From: Flavobacterium sp. MFBS3-15
Lineage (GTDB): Bacteria > Bacteroidota > Bacteroidia > Flavobacteriales > Flavobacteriaceae
DNA length: 48,388 nt
Assembly: GCF_026107645.2 (NCBI RefSeq)
Contig: NZ_JAPCHV010000024.1
Coordinates: 1 to 48,388 of the forward strand
Direction: 5' to 3'
Notes under the pieces: generated by a model
What the model was told of the DNA's origin: nothing
Database searches by the model: none
What the model saw: only the letters and a program-made list of their open reading frames with translations
Shown here: piece after piece, positions 24,157 through 33,692 of the stretch
Layout of the letters: each line of letters opens with the position of its first letter
Numbering within the stretch: the stretch's first letter is position 1
Program-made: the position numbers and the translations under genes

Positions 24157-25626
24157 CTATCGCTTTATTTTAGCCAAGACCTTATCTATAGTGGCATTTA
24201 CCTGGTAAACCATTCTGAATTTATAAATAATAATTATGGTGCCTGCCATGTAAAGCAACGTTTTATAAGTAAGCGTTACAAGATGTGAGGCGTGGGACGG
24301 AAGGAAGTACACCGCTATACCGGTAACGGCGAAAACAATGCCCATTTGCAGGAATTTTTTATCGAAAGGCAGCAAGCCGAACTTTTTGTAAATGAAAATA
24401 AGCTTGCTGATGTTGAAAAGGGTCATGCTGATGAACGAAGCCCATGCCACTCCCACAATGCCATAGCCCCCGCCGATAAACCAAATGTTAAGCGACACGT
24501 TAAGTACAATGAGCAGCAACACAGCTACCAGGTTGAAACGGTAATATTTGGAATAGGTGATTATCTCGCCATTGAAGCCTGTAGCCATGTTGATGAGTAC
24601 GCTGAAGCCAAGAATTTCAATTATTGGGATGGTGGGCTGCAGCTTAGTGTAGTCGGGCATCAGGCGGAACAGGTCATCCAGCCCAATGATGATGCAGCCA
24701 TACAGCACTGCCCCTATAAAAAAAAGCAGGCGGGCAATTTCTTTGTATTTCACATTCAGGTCACCCATGTTGTGGCTGCGCAGGTAATTGGAAATGATGG
24801 GCGCGTAGAGTGCGAACATTCCTACGGCGGGTATTTGCAATGTAGTGGCAAGCATAGCCCCATTGCTGAATACGCCATTAGCCTCCAGCGAAATCATATT
24901 GGGTATTATAAGCCCGTCAATGCGGAATGCCAGCAACGAGCCCAGGCTTCCGGCCAGTGAATACAGGCTATACCGGAAATATTCCTTACGTGAAATCTCC
25001 CCAAAAAGCGTTTTAAAACGGTAATTGAAGCCCGGCCTGTACTTTTTAAAAAGATATACCGATGTAAGTACTAAAATAAGGAGAAAGCCGCTCATATAAA
25101 GCCAAAGCGCCTCATTGCGGGAAATGCCTTTATACAGGAGCAGAAGAAATGCCGCCGGAAGCACAATTTTGGGAATGATTTTTTCAAACATGGCGGGCAC
25201 GGCAATCTTTTGCAAATCCTGCAATTGTTTCTTGAACAGTTCAACAAAAGCCAATGCCACAGCTATCGGAAAAGCAAAATATACCAGCCCTTTAAATTCG
25301 GGACTCCCAAAGTTTTCATACAACAATATACCTGCAAAAACCAAAACGCTTACCGCGAATACCGAGAAGACGCTATAACTAAAAAGCTGCTTTTGCCGCT
25401 GTTCAGTGAGAGCCGGGTAAAATTTGATAAGCGACTGGCTGGCGCCCAATACCATGATTGGGAACAGCAGTTGCGATATGCTGTCTATATAGCGGACAGT
25501 TCCCTGAAACTCATAATTTTTAGGGTATATAAGCAGCGATGACACCACCCCTATTCCCGTACCAAGGTAGTTAATGATGGCAAACCACACCACCTGCTTC
25601 ATCGGCGCTGCCTGTTGCTTCTCCAT
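24157..25626 (-). CDS. Polysaccharide flippase (Wzx/MATE-like oligosaccharide exporter)
   Basis: This 489-residue membrane protein has 12-14 hydrophobic segments. The start (VVWFAIINYLGTGIGVVSSLLI) and the region ANGVFSNGAMLATTLQIPAVG resemble the MOP-superfamily polysaccharide biosynthesis proteins (RfbX/Wzx) that flip undecaprenyl-linked repeat units across the inner membrane. Its ATG overlaps the stop of the upstream glycosyltransferase (TAATG), so the two are cotranscribed. The sugar specificity is unknown. Confidence 0.82.
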   Translation of the reverse strand: MEKQQAAPMKQVVWFAIINYLGTGIGVVSSLLIYPKNYEFQGTVRYIDSISQLLFPIMVLGASQSLIKFYPALTEQRQKQLFSYSVFSVFAVSVLVFAGILLYENFGSPEFKGLVYFAFPIAVALAFVELFKKQLQDLQKIAVPAMFEKIIPKIVLPAAFLLLLYKGISRNEALWLYMSGFLLILVLTSVYLFKKYRPGFNYRFKTLFGEISRKEYFRYSLYSLAGSLGSLLAFRIDGLIIPNMISLEANGVFSNGAMLATTLQIPAVGMFALYAPIISNYLRSHNMGDLNVKYKEIARLLFFIGAVLYGCIIIGLDDLFRLMPDYTKLQPTIPIIEILGFSVLINMATGFNGEIITYSKYYRFNLVAVLLLIVLNVSLNIWFIGGGYGIVGVAWASFISMTLFNISKLIFIYKKFGLLPFDKKFLQMGIVFAVTGIAVYFLPSHASHLVTLTYKTLLYMAGTIIIIYKFRMVYQVNATIDKVLAKIKR

Positions 25627-26501
25627 TATTTGGCACGTTTGCGGGCGGCGGTGACCTGCCCCGGTTTTATAATGAAACCCCAGTAATAGCCTAACAGGGC
25701 TTTCGCCATTTGCCTCGCCTCTGCCCTGCTGTAAAATTTAGAGAAATATTTCGGAAGACCCAGCGCCTCTTTCAATCCCTGCAAATACGCACCCGGCAGG
25801 CTGCGGTTAGGGTCGATGAGCGTGGCCAGTATTTTGTATTGGCTTTGGGTAATGTCCTTTTTGAAGTTGCGGGTAATGACGCGATCGTGTACTATTCCTG
25901 CATTTCTATCAATCAACATTAAAAAACCGTGATAAAGCACACGGTCACAATAGTTGCGATCCTCTCCATAGTGCCCGAAGAGCGGTTCGAAAAACCCTAC
26001 ACCCTGCACGCATTCCCGGCTGAGCATCCAGGCTGCGGCATTGACGAAGTTTGCAGTAAAGAGCCCCTCTTGTTTTAATGGTTTAGAGCGTTTGAGGTAG
26101 GTTTTAAAATTAGCGTCTAAAGTTTGCCCATCGGCGATGTAATGCGTAGGGCTGGCAATACCTGTTTTTTGCATCCCCATTTCCATTACATCTACGAGCC
26201 TGCCAATCGTATCGTCAAACACCCAGGCATCCTGGTTAAGCAGGAAAAGATAATCTCCCCCCTGCTCCAGCGCCATTTGCATACCTATGTTATTGGCCTT
26301 GCCAAAACCCAGGTTTTCGGGCGACTTTACCAATTGTACCTGCGGGTATTTTTCGAGAAGGGCCACAGAATTATCGGTTGAATCATTATCGATGGCAATG
26401 ATGCTCACCGGATAGGACGAGGCAAGCAGCGAAGCGATATTTTTATCGATCCACCTTGCGCCGTTGTAGGTAACAATGATTACAAAAACCTTTTTATCCA
26501 A
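25626..26501 (-). CDS. Family 2 glycosyltransferase (WbbL-like)
   Basis: A 291-residue GT-A enzyme. VFVIIVTYNGARWI begins the nucleotide-binding fold, AIDNDSTDNS and LVKSPENLGFGKANNIGM follow, NQDAWV is in the DxD position, and FEPLFGHYGEDRNYCDRV is the acceptor/catalytic region typical of rhamnosyltransferase WbbL relatives. A longer reading frame back to a GTG at 26540 is possible, but a TATTTTTG -7 box on the same strand (26520-26527) lies inside it, so TTG 26501 is the more likely start. It probably builds the oligosaccharide exported by the following flippase. Confidence 0.78.
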   Translation of the reverse strand: MDKKVFVIIVTYNGARWIDKNIASLLASSYPVSIIAIDNDSTDNSVALLEKYPQVQLVKSPENLGFGKANNIGMQMALEQGGDYLFLLNQDAWVFDDTIGRLVDVMEMGMQKTGIASPTHYIADGQTLDANFKTYLKRSKPLKQEGLFTANFVNAAAWMLSRECVQGVGFFEPLFGHYGEDRNYCDRVLYHGFLMLIDRNAGIVHDRVITRNFKKDITQSQYKILATLIDPNRSLPGAYLQGLKEALGLPKYFSKFYSRAEARQMAKALLGYYWGFIIKPGQVTAARKRAK

Positions 26502-26519
26502 TGTTTTCTTTTCTTCCCA

Positions 26520-26527
26520 CAAAAATA
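26520..26527 (-). promoter_or_regulatory. -7 box of the GT2-flippase operon
   Basis: TATTTTTG on the minus strand fits TAnnTTTG. It sets the GT2 start downstream of 26513 and leaves under 60 bp between the two divergent start codons. Confidence 0.45.
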
Positions 26528-26555
26528 AGGATATTTGCACCTATTTAGCCACAAA

Positions 26556-27410
26556 ATGAAATATTACGTCATCATACCGGCTTACAACGAAGCAGCTTTC
26601 ATCGGGACAATGCTCGAATCACTGGCCTCACAAACCTTTTTGCCTGCCAAAGCCATTGTGGTAAACGATAATTCTACTGATGCTACTGCGACCATTGTAA
26701 GTGAATTTGCTGCTAAACATCCCTGGCTGTCACTGGTAAACAAAAAGTCGGATACCGTACACCTTCCGGGAAGTAAGGTAATACAGGCCTTTAACTCGGG
26801 ATATGAAGCTGTGGATGATGGTTATGACGTAATTGTAAAGCTGGATGCCGACCTTATCCTGCCCCCCAACTATTTTAAAGAAATACTGGATGTTTTCCGG
26901 TCCAACCCCAAAGCCGGTATGGCCGGTGGGTTTGCTTACATTGAAAAGGACGGCAACTGGGTACTTGAAAGCCTTACGGATAAAGACCATATCCGTGGCG
27001 CATTCAAAGCGTATCGCAAGGAATGCTTTTTACAGATTGGAAAACTGCGCCCAGCGATGGGATGGGACACTGTCGATGAATTGTTATCCAAATACTACGG
27101 CTGGGAAGTGATCACACTCGAAACACTGATAGTAAAGCACCTGAAACCCACCGGGTCTAATTACGACAGAGCTGCCCGCTACAAACAGGGCGAGGCTTTT
27201 TATACACTGGGTTACGGTTTTCTTATTACTGCCATAGCCGGAGCAAAGCTGGCAATGCGCAAAAAAAAACCGCTGCTTTTCATTGACTATATCAACGGAT
27301 ACATGAAAGCTAAAGCCAAAGGCGCAACAATGCTGGTGAATGCGGATCAGGCAAAATTTGTCCGTGCATATCGGTGGGACAAAATGAAGGCGAAGCTTTT
27401 TAATAAGTAA
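26556..27410 (+). CDS. Family 2 glycosyltransferase
   Basis: The 284-residue GT-A protein begins MKYYVIIPAYNEAAFIGTML, has VVNDNSTDAT, the metal-binding LDADLILP (about 97-104), GAFKAYRKECF and GWDTVDELLSKYYGW, all typical of GT2 enzymes. A reading frame starting at 26535 adds seven residues before this conserved start, so ATG 26556 is preferred. It is divergent from the other GT2, suggesting a joint surface-polysaccharide locus. The donor sugar is unknown. Confidence 0.82.
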   Translation: MKYYVIIPAYNEAAFIGTMLESLASQTFLPAKAIVVNDNSTDATATIVSEFAAKHPWLSLVNKKSDTVHLPGSKVIQAFNSGYEAVDDGYDVIVKLDADLILPPNYFKEILDVFRSNPKAGMAGGFAYIEKDGNWVLESLTDKDHIRGAFKAYRKECFLQIGKLRPAMGWDTVDELLSKYYGWEVITLETLIVKHLKPTGSNYDRAARYKQGEAFYTLGYGFLITAIAGAKLAMRKKKPLLFIDYINGYMKAKAKGATMLVNADQAKFVRAYRWDKMKAKLFNK

Positions 27411-27438
27411 AGTATTAAAAAACTATTAACTGATAAGG

Positions 27439-27473
27439 AATAATGGCTGTAATGTGGTACTTTAGCCATTATT
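27439..27473 (+). promoter_or_regulatory. 10-bp inverted repeat in the mlaE leader/promoter
   Basis: AATAATGGCT (27439-27448) and AGCCATTATT (27464-27473) are perfect arms with a 15-nt loop containing TACTTTAG, one mismatch from the -7 box. The right arm ends 10 nt before the mlaE ATG. It could be an operator or a leader hairpin that hides the start region. Confidence 0.4.
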
Positions 27474-27483
27474 TTCCACATAA

Positions 27484-28224
27484 ATGATTAGAGCATTACA
27501 CCAGATAGGCCGATACTTCCTTATGCTGAAAGAGGTTTTTACCAAGATGACAAAGTCAAAGGTAATGAAGCCCCTGATCCTTAAAGAAGTCGACGACCTA
27601 ATTATAGGATCATTGGGCATTGTCGCATTCATCTCGTTCTTTATCGGGGCGGTTGTTGCCATCCAGACCGCGCTTAACCTCACCAACCCGCTCATCCCGA
27701 AAATGCTTATCGCATTTGCCACAAGGCAGTCGGTGATCCTTGAGTTTGCACCTACATTTATTTCGATAATAATGGCAGGGCGTGCAGGATCATATATCAC
27801 TTCGAGTATAGGAACAATGAGGGTTACCGAACAAATCGACGCCCTTGAAGTAATGGGCGTTAATTCGTTGAACTATCTTGTGTTCCCAAAAATTGTGGCA
27901 TTTATACTCTACCCGTTTGTAATTGCACTATCAATGTTCCTGGGTATACTCGGGGGCTATGTAGCCGGGGTTTACGGAGGGTTTATTGGAAGCGATGAGT
28001 TTGTACAGGGCATGCAGACGGACTTTATCCCCTACCATGTGTTTTACGCATTCTTCAAAACGTTCCTTTTCGGGATGATTCTGGCAACAGTGCCATCATT
28101 CCATGGGTTTTATATGAAGGGTGGCGCGCTCGAAGTAGGAAAAGCCAGTACAACATCTTTCGTTTGGACCAGCGTTACCATTATCCTGGTAAATTATATT
28201 CTAACCCAACTAATGCTGAGCTAA
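27484..28224 (+). CDS. mlaE: MlaE-type ABC transporter permease
   Basis: A 246-residue MlaE/YrbE inner-membrane permease with five or so TM segments. The long conserved loop VILEFAPTFISIIMAGRAGSYITSSIGTMRVTEQIDALEVMGVNSLNYLVFPKI (about 83-137) is diagnostic. These permeases, with ATPase MlaF and MCE protein MlaD, move phospholipids between inner and outer membranes. Its TAA overlaps the ATG of the ATPase gene by 1 nt. No mlaD gene follows here. Confidence 0.9.
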   Translation: MIRALHQIGRYFLMLKEVFTKMTKSKVMKPLILKEVDDLIIGSLGIVAFISFFIGAVVAIQTALNLTNPLIPKMLIAFATRQSVILEFAPTFISIIMAGRAGSYITSSIGTMRVTEQIDALEVMGVNSLNYLVFPKIVAFILYPFVIALSMFLGILGGYVAGVYGGFIGSDEFVQGMQTDFIPYHVFYAFFKTFLFGMILATVPSFHGFYMKGGALEVGKASTTSFVWTSVTIILVNYILTQLMLS

Positions 28225-29006
28225 TGATAGAGATAAAAAACATAGAAAAATCTTTTGGAGAAGCAAAGATCCTGAAAGGGATATCGACCACTTTTGAGAC
28301 CGGCAAGACCAACCTCATCATTGGCCGAAGCGGATCGGGTAAAACGGTTATGCTGAAAACGCTGCTGGGGATACACGCCCCGGACTCAGGCACCATATCA
28401 TTTGACGGCAGGATTTATTCTGAACTCACCCCCGATGAAAAGAGGACGCTTCGTACCGAAATAGGAATGGTATTCCAGGGCAGCGCGCTGTTCGACTCCA
28501 TGAATGTTGAGGACAACGTAGGCTTCCCGCTGAAGATGTTTACCAAAAAACGAAGCCGCGAAGTAAGAGAGCGTGTTAACGAAGTTTTGGAGCGCGTAAA
28601 CCTGAAGGATGCCAACAAGAAGTTTCCTAATGAAATTTCCGGTGGTATGCAGAAAAGGGTGGCCATTGCCCGCGCCATAGTAAACAACCCTAAGTACCTG
28701 TTTTGCGATGAGCCTAACTCCGGACTTGACCCGGAAACCTCTATCCTGATCGATGAGCTGATCCAGGAAATCACCAAGGAATATGAAATTACAACTGTTA
28801 TCAATACGCACGACATGAACTCAGTATTGCAGATTGGCGAAAAGATTGTTTTCCTGAAAAACGGCATCAAGGAATGGGAAGGAAATAATGAGCAGATACT
28901 TGAAACCCGGAATAAATCCATTGTAGAATTTGTATATTCATCGGACCTTTTCAAGAAAGTGCGTGAAAGCCTGCTTGCAGAAAGCGAAGAGGAGGACAAT
29001 AAATAA
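28224..29006 (+). CDS. mlaF: MlaF-type ABC transporter ATPase
   Basis: The 260-residue ABC ATPase has Walker A GRSGSGKT (about 36-43), the Q-loop MVFQGSALFDSMNVEDNVGFPL, signature ISGGMQKRVAIARAI, Walker B YLFCDEPNSGLDP and the H-loop NTHDMNS. The FDSMNVEDNVGFPL segment is typical of MlaF. I start at ATG 28224 (MIEIKNIEKSFGEAK), which overlaps the permease stop; a longer frame from 28164 would add 20 residues out of the permease gene. It energises the lipid transporter. Confidence 0.9.
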   Translation: MIEIKNIEKSFGEAKILKGISTTFETGKTNLIIGRSGSGKTVMLKTLLGIHAPDSGTISFDGRIYSELTPDEKRTLRTEIGMVFQGSALFDSMNVEDNVGFPLKMFTKKRSREVRERVNEVLERVNLKDANKKFPNEISGGMQKRVAIARAIVNNPKYLFCDEPNSGLDPETSILIDELIQEITKEYEITTVINTHDMNSVLQIGEKIVFLKNGIKEWEGNNEQILETRNKSIVEFVYSSDLFKKVRESLLAESEEEDNK

Positions 29007-29064
29007 GCAATGTGAGTTTACTGACTGTGCCTGCTTAATAAAAATATAATTAGAGTTTAATAAT

Positions 29065-29092
29065 AAGGCCCGCTTTTAAAAGAGCGGGCCTT
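29065..29092. terminator. Bidirectional terminator between mlaF and the first T9SS gene
   Basis: AAGGCCCGCT (29065-29074) and AGCGGGCCTT (29083-29092) form a 10-bp G+C-rich stem with T-rich flank on the plus strand and A-rich tract on the other side, serving both convergent genes. Confidence 0.8.
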
Positions 29093-29098
29093 AGTTCT

Positions 29099-32000
29099 TT
29101 AGTTTACCTCTCTCTGAAGGTAAACCCATCCGGTTACCTGTTTCCCTGCGGACAGCGTAACCACATAGTAGTAAGTGCCGGTGGGCAGTTCGCCCTTATC
29201 CGACTGGCCATACCACTCATCTTTATAATTCTCTTTTTCATATACTTTTTGCCCGTAACGGTTAAACACCATCAGGTCGCGCACATCAAGATTGCTCAGG
29301 TCGAAACTTTGGTTATACTCATCATTGTTTGGCGATATGCCTCGTGGAATGAAGCAGTTGGTGTTATCCACCGTCACGGTAGCCTGGGCGCTGCAGCCAT
29401 CAGCATTGGTCACGGTTACCGAATAGTCGCCGCTCTCTAATCCTGTAATGTTGGCAAACTCTCCGAAAGCACTGTAGTTGTCCGGGCCTGTCCATTCGAA
29501 GGTAGCACCCGGGATTTCGTTGATATTTACGATGGATATGATATAATTAAAGTCGATGCACCCGTCTTCGAGTGTAATGGCAAATGCATTGGTATTGCGG
29601 GTTACCTCTATAGCATGCGTTGTGGTACAGAAGCCGTTATCCACCTCAACCTCATAGTCTCCCGGCTCAGATATTTCTATCGCCCAGGATGTCAGGGCCG
29701 GATCGATTACCCCATCCACATACCAGGTGTAGGTATATCCGGCATCGTTGGTGCTGAAGTTGCCCGGCTCAACCGATATTTCGGTGGTTTGGCCTTCGCA
29801 AATGGCAGTATTACCATCGAATGCGAACTGAGGAACAGGATTTACAACTACTGCAACAGTAGCCGCGGGCGATTCACACCCATCAACTGTTACTGTAAGT
29901 GAATAGTCTCCCGCATTGGTCAATGCAATTGCATTTATAAGAGGGTTTTGAACTGCAGATGTAAATCCGTTAGGCCCCGTCCATGCATAGGTAGCACCCG
30001 GCACGGCATCGGCCGAAAGCTGTACATCCAAACCTTCACAAACCGGGGCAACAGCGCCCAGCAACGGTGCACCGGGCCTGTTTTTAAGCTCAATGGTTAT
30101 CACGGCCGTATCGTCGGGCCCACAGCCGGAGGCGGTATAAGTAAACTGGTAGGTTCCCGGGGCAACACCCACAGCATTAAAGGTGTTTCCTGCCAGTGCT
30201 CCGGTGCCGCTCGTATCTGTCCATACCCCATTAGTATCTGCTGTTGCAGAAAGCAGGTCGGCAAGATTGACAGACTGCCCGTCATTACATAGTGAAATAC
30301 TGTTATCAGCACCGGCATCAGGAGTGGCGCCTACCTGTACTGCCACGGTAGAGGCAGGAGATGAACAGCCATTAACTGTCACAACTAATGTATAATTGCC
30401 ACTATTCCCTACCACTGCATTAGTGATTACAGGGTTTTGCAATGTTGATGTAAAATTATTCGGGCCGGTCCACGCATATGCCGCACCCGGGACTGCATCA
30501 GCCATAAGCTGGATGTTGTCTCCTTCACAAAGTCCGGCTACAGGAGTAAGCACGGGAGCGTTTGGAACATCTTTGAGCTGGATGCTGATGATGGCTACAT
30601 CATCCACTCCGCATGAACTGGTAACTGTATAAGTAAACTGGTAGGTACCCTGGGCTACACCGGTAGTGTTGAATACTGTACCTGTAAGCGCCCCCGAGCC
30701 GTCAACATCGGCCCATGTACCGCCGGCGTCGTGTGGTGTGCTCAGGTAGTCCTCAAGATTGATGGATGTACCCGTATTACAGAACGAATCGTTGTTGTTA
30801 TCGCCTGCATTCGGCATTACGTTAGGCACTATTGTATATTCGAGGGTCTGGTTGATGCACGACCCCGGATTATCAGATGAGATGGTAACATAATAGGTGC
30901 CGGCCTCTGATGCTTCAAAAGCTGGGAAGTCAAGCACATTGGTTGTACCCAGTATGGTTCCCGGCGCGCCGTCTTTATACCATTCATAATCCAGGAAAGT
31001 AAAATTCTGTACCGAAAGCGAGCTGTCCTGCCCCTCACAGAAGCCATCAGCTACAATTTCGATAGGGTCAAGGTTATTGATATCTATCTGGATGTTTACA
31101 GAGTTGCCACAAACATCGGTAACCATGAAGTTATAAGTACCGGGTTCCAGGTTTGAGAACAGGTTCGATGTACCGTTATCAACCGGGAAAGGATCGTTGT
31201 CCATTGTGGTAATCTCGTAATGCAATGGCGCAACACCCGTAGCATCAATAATCACTTCCGAAGTATTGTTGGCACACGGGAAGTTATAAGCACCTTCGAT
31301 TACCGGAACACCTCCAAATTCGAAGGTATCGATGATTTCAAGGCACCGGAAGTTAGTAGTGGAACCATTACTGTAGACGTGGAAAGCCCTTACAATCCTG
31401 AATTCACCAGTGTAAATAAGGGTATTGTTGCTTGTGTTATTAGTAAGCAAAAGCGAGTTCCCTGCTGTTGGCAGAGTACCTTCAGTATAAGGGTTACCCG
31501 ACCCCGGATGACCCCAGGTACCGGTCACTTCGTTATATTTTTGAAGCCAGAAGGACTGCAGGTTCGACCCGTTACTGGCAAACTGCAGCTGTATATTAAA
31601 CGACCCGCAATTAGGCTGAACATTTACGGTATTATTCACTACCTGGTAACCTTGTATCGTTACTGTTTTTTGTCTTGCCGTACCACAGTTGTCTACCGTT
31701 TCAAACACATAGGTGCCGGCAGGCAGGGAGTTCATGTAAAAGTCGCCATCTGTGGCTATGTTGGCCGAAACATTTTGCGGAACAGTAAATCCCGCAGGCC
31801 CCTGGGTAATCATTACCGAAACCAGTGCGTTATCGGCAGCACCCAGGCGTACCGAACCTTCGCCAACCGCACAACCGGGTCGCTGGTTTTCCGTAAGCAG
31901 CAGGTCATCGCCAGATGGCGCAATGATGGCCGTTTCGGTATATTCATCGCCACACTCGTCGATTATTACGAATACGTAGGTTCCTAAGGGCAGGTTACCC

Positions 32001-33358
32001 ATTATAAATCCGGTGCCGGGAATTATGTATTGCGATACATCGTCAGGCAGCACGTCCGGTGCAATACTGTCAATATACGCCTGGGGCGCTGACGTCATCA
32101 CCACCGAAGCAATATTCCTTGTTCCCAATGTAATATTTACCTGTCCAAGACAGGTGGTTCCCTCTATTTCAGTCTGTACAGTTGGGGTTGCCCCATCTGT
32201 TATATCAAGTATTTGGGTTGCCGTATGGCCGCAGGCATCGGTTATCTGAATTTCATAGCTCCCAAATGGTACAGGATTAGCGTCTGAACCATAATTAACA
32301 AAAGCACCGCTATGTGTAGGGTGTGCAGGATTGAACGCGGAAGGGTTGAAGCCGGCAGGGGCATTTAAAAAGTTTACTGTATATGGAGCTACATAAATAG
32401 AGGGCGTCAGCTTTATAAAATAATTGCCGCAGCTTTCATTTTGCGGCTGTGCCTGAAAATCAAACTCCTGGTCAATCGTATTACCGTTCCTTGTAAACAC
32501 ATTGCCACAGGCATCGGTAACTTTCAGATTGTATGTATATTGCTGTGCGTGGTAAAATGGTATGGTTGCCACGACGTTATTATTCAGGTTATTCCCCGTT
32601 GCAACAGTCTGCGTCACTACTGTAGGTGCACCGCCTCCCGGAGGGAATACTGTAAATTCAAAGGTAAGCGGGAAGAATATCTGGTTCCCTGTTACAGTGG
32701 CAAAAAAATGATCGACAGTTATTGTATTACAACTGGGCAATACTGCCGAAGCGATTGTAGGCGGATCCATGATCACACTGGTAGGCGTCTGGTTAAGCTG
32801 TACGGTAACTACCACAGCATTACCACATACGTCTACCACCCTTACGTTATAAGTTCCTACAGGAAGATTATTAAACGCGTTTGATGCCTGAGGGGCAGTA
32901 GTAACCGGACCCGACACAAGCTGGTAAGTCGCTGCGGTCCCGGAAGTCATATTTACCGTGACTTTACCATCACCCGGACAACGTACATGGGTAAGGGTTA
33001 CACCATAAGTTAACGTTTGTACAAGGTTGGTTATAGTTACATTGGCCGTTGCCGTGTTGGACAATGCACCTACAGATTGTGTAGCAATAATAAGGTAATC
33101 GCCCGCTACAAGGCTGCCAACGGTACCGGTACTTACTGTGGCCACGGGCGTGGTGGTATTGGGTAAAAGGTATACTTCATATCCCATTACAGCACCCGCA
33201 GCAATATCGGTAACTGTAAAAGACAACGCACCGTTACCCAAACAGGTTTGGGGCGTGGGCGTAACCGTCAGCGTAAAGGGATCCAGCTGGGCGAAAGCGC
33301 CAAACCCTGTAAACAGGGAAAACAGCAGGAATAGTTTAATGCATAATTGTTGCTTCAT
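29099..33358 (-). CDS. Giant T9SS type B-secreted surface protein, copy 1
   Basis: This 1419-residue exported protein starts with a signal peptide (MKQQLCIKLFLLFSLFTGFGAFAQ). The N-terminal half contains serial beta-sandwich modules, each ending near a DxCG cysteine motif (VTDACG, ITDACG, IDECGDEY, VDNCGTA, VTDVCGNS), SprB-like in style. From about residue 855 a module pair is repeated twice: a NAGDNNxx-NLxDYL-like domain and an Ig/PKD-like domain with YAWTGPNxFTS. The last 85 residues (IPRGISPNNDEYNQSFDLSN ... GTYYYVVTLSAGKQVTGWVYLQ) are a canonical type B (gliding-motility-associated) C-terminal sorting domain, so the protein is exported by the type IX secretion system. Adhesion to surfaces or gliding is the usual role. 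Confidence 0.85.
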   Translation of the reverse strand: MKQQLCIKLFLLFSLFTGFGAFAQLDPFTLTVTPTPQTCLGNGALSFTVTDIAAGAVMGYEVYLLPNTTTPVATVSTGTVGSLVAGDYLIIATQSVGALSNTATANVTITNLVQTLTYGVTLTHVRCPGDGKVTVNMTSGTAATYQLVSGPVTTAPQASNAFNNLPVGTYNVRVVDVCGNAVVVTVQLNQTPTSVIMDPPTIASAVLPSCNTITVDHFFATVTGNQIFFPLTFEFTVFPPGGGAPTVVTQTVATGNNLNNNVVATIPFYHAQQYTYNLKVTDACGNVFTRNGNTIDQEFDFQAQPQNESCGNYFIKLTPSIYVAPYTVNFLNAPAGFNPSAFNPAHPTHSGAFVNYGSDANPVPFGSYEIQITDACGHTATQILDITDGATPTVQTEIEGTTCLGQVNITLGTRNIASVVMTSAPQAYIDSIAPDVLPDDVSQYIIPGTGFIMGNLPLGTYVFVIIDECGDEYTETAIIAPSGDDLLLTENQRPGCAVGEGSVRLGAADNALVSVMITQGPAGFTVPQNVSANIATDGDFYMNSLPAGTYVFETVDNCGTARQKTVTIQGYQVVNNTVNVQPNCGSFNIQLQFASNGSNLQSFWLQKYNEVTGTWGHPGSGNPYTEGTLPTAGNSLLLTNNTSNNTLIYTGEFRIVRAFHVYSNGSTTNFRCLEIIDTFEFGGVPVIEGAYNFPCANNTSEVIIDATGVAPLHYEITTMDNDPFPVDNGTSNLFSNLEPGTYNFMVTDVCGNSVNIQIDINNLDPIEIVADGFCEGQDSSLSVQNFTFLDYEWYKDGAPGTILGTTNVLDFPAFEASEAGTYYVTISSDNPGSCINQTLEYTIVPNVMPNAGDNNNDSFCNTGTSINLEDYLSTPHDAGGTWADVDGSGALTGTVFNTTGVAQGTYQFTYTVTSSCGVDDVAIISIQLKDVPNAPVLTPVAGLCEGDNIQLMADAVPGAAYAWTGPNNFTSTLQNPVITNAVVGNSGNYTLVVTVNGCSSPASTVAVQVGATPDAGADNSISLCNDGQSVNLADLLSATADTNGVWTDTSGTGALAGNTFNAVGVAPGTYQFTYTASGCGPDDTAVITIELKNRPGAPLLGAVAPVCEGLDVQLSADAVPGATYAWTGPNGFTSAVQNPLINAIALTNAGDYSLTVTVDGCESPAATVAVVVNPVPQFAFDGNTAICEGQTTEISVEPGNFSTNDAGYTYTWYVDGVIDPALTSWAIEISEPGDYEVEVDNGFCTTTHAIEVTRNTNAFAITLEDGCIDFNYIISIVNINEIPGATFEWTGPDNYSAFGEFANITGLESGDYSVTVTNADGCSAQATVTVDNTNCFIPRGISPNNDEYNQSFDLSNLDVRDLMVFNRYGQKVYEKENYKDEWYGQSDKGELPTGTYYYVVTLSAGKQVTGWVYLQREVN

Positions 33359-33692
33359 AAATTGGTGGTTTTAACTGTGGTTTTTTTATTTTTCAAGGAA
33401 TCATGAATTCCTTTTGTTTCCCCGGAAATGCGCCGACCGGCCCTCTATAAATGGCCAATTGCCCTCTACCCGAAAGAAACGGGAAGGGCCACACGATTGT
33501 ATAACAGCTCATAAGCAGAAAATCATACCTCAAAATTCAACTTTAACATAAATATTCCTGCGAATAAATCTTAAAATTCTGATTATAAAAACATTAACCC
33601 TGTTAAATTTCTCAAACAATTATACATAAAGATTTAACCGGGCCATATTACTCACAGTCCCGGAACAAATAAAAAGGTTGCGTAAAATTGTA
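33359..33692. other. Spacer between the two giant T9SS genes
   Basis: These 334 bp are non-coding. A 7-bp stem (AAGGAAT / ATTCCTT, 33395-33413) lies 37 nt upstream of the copy 1 start, in its likely leader. No complete promoter match, terminator with T-run or repeat of the other families could be identified. Confidence 0.4.

Noticed and set aside
24292..24960. 222-residue plus-strand frame opposite the flippase
   Set aside because: It is antisense to a membrane protein with consistent hydrophobic segments; the frame lacks any family cue.
26502..26540. GTG start at 26540 for the left GT2
   Set aside because: The -7 box at 26520-26527 lies within this extension, and the added residues are not part of the GT2 fold.
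31220..31987. 255-residue plus-strand frame opposite the first giant T9SS gene
   Set aside because: It lies wholly antisense to a gene with clear domains, has no family motif, and comes from the biased composition of the repeats.
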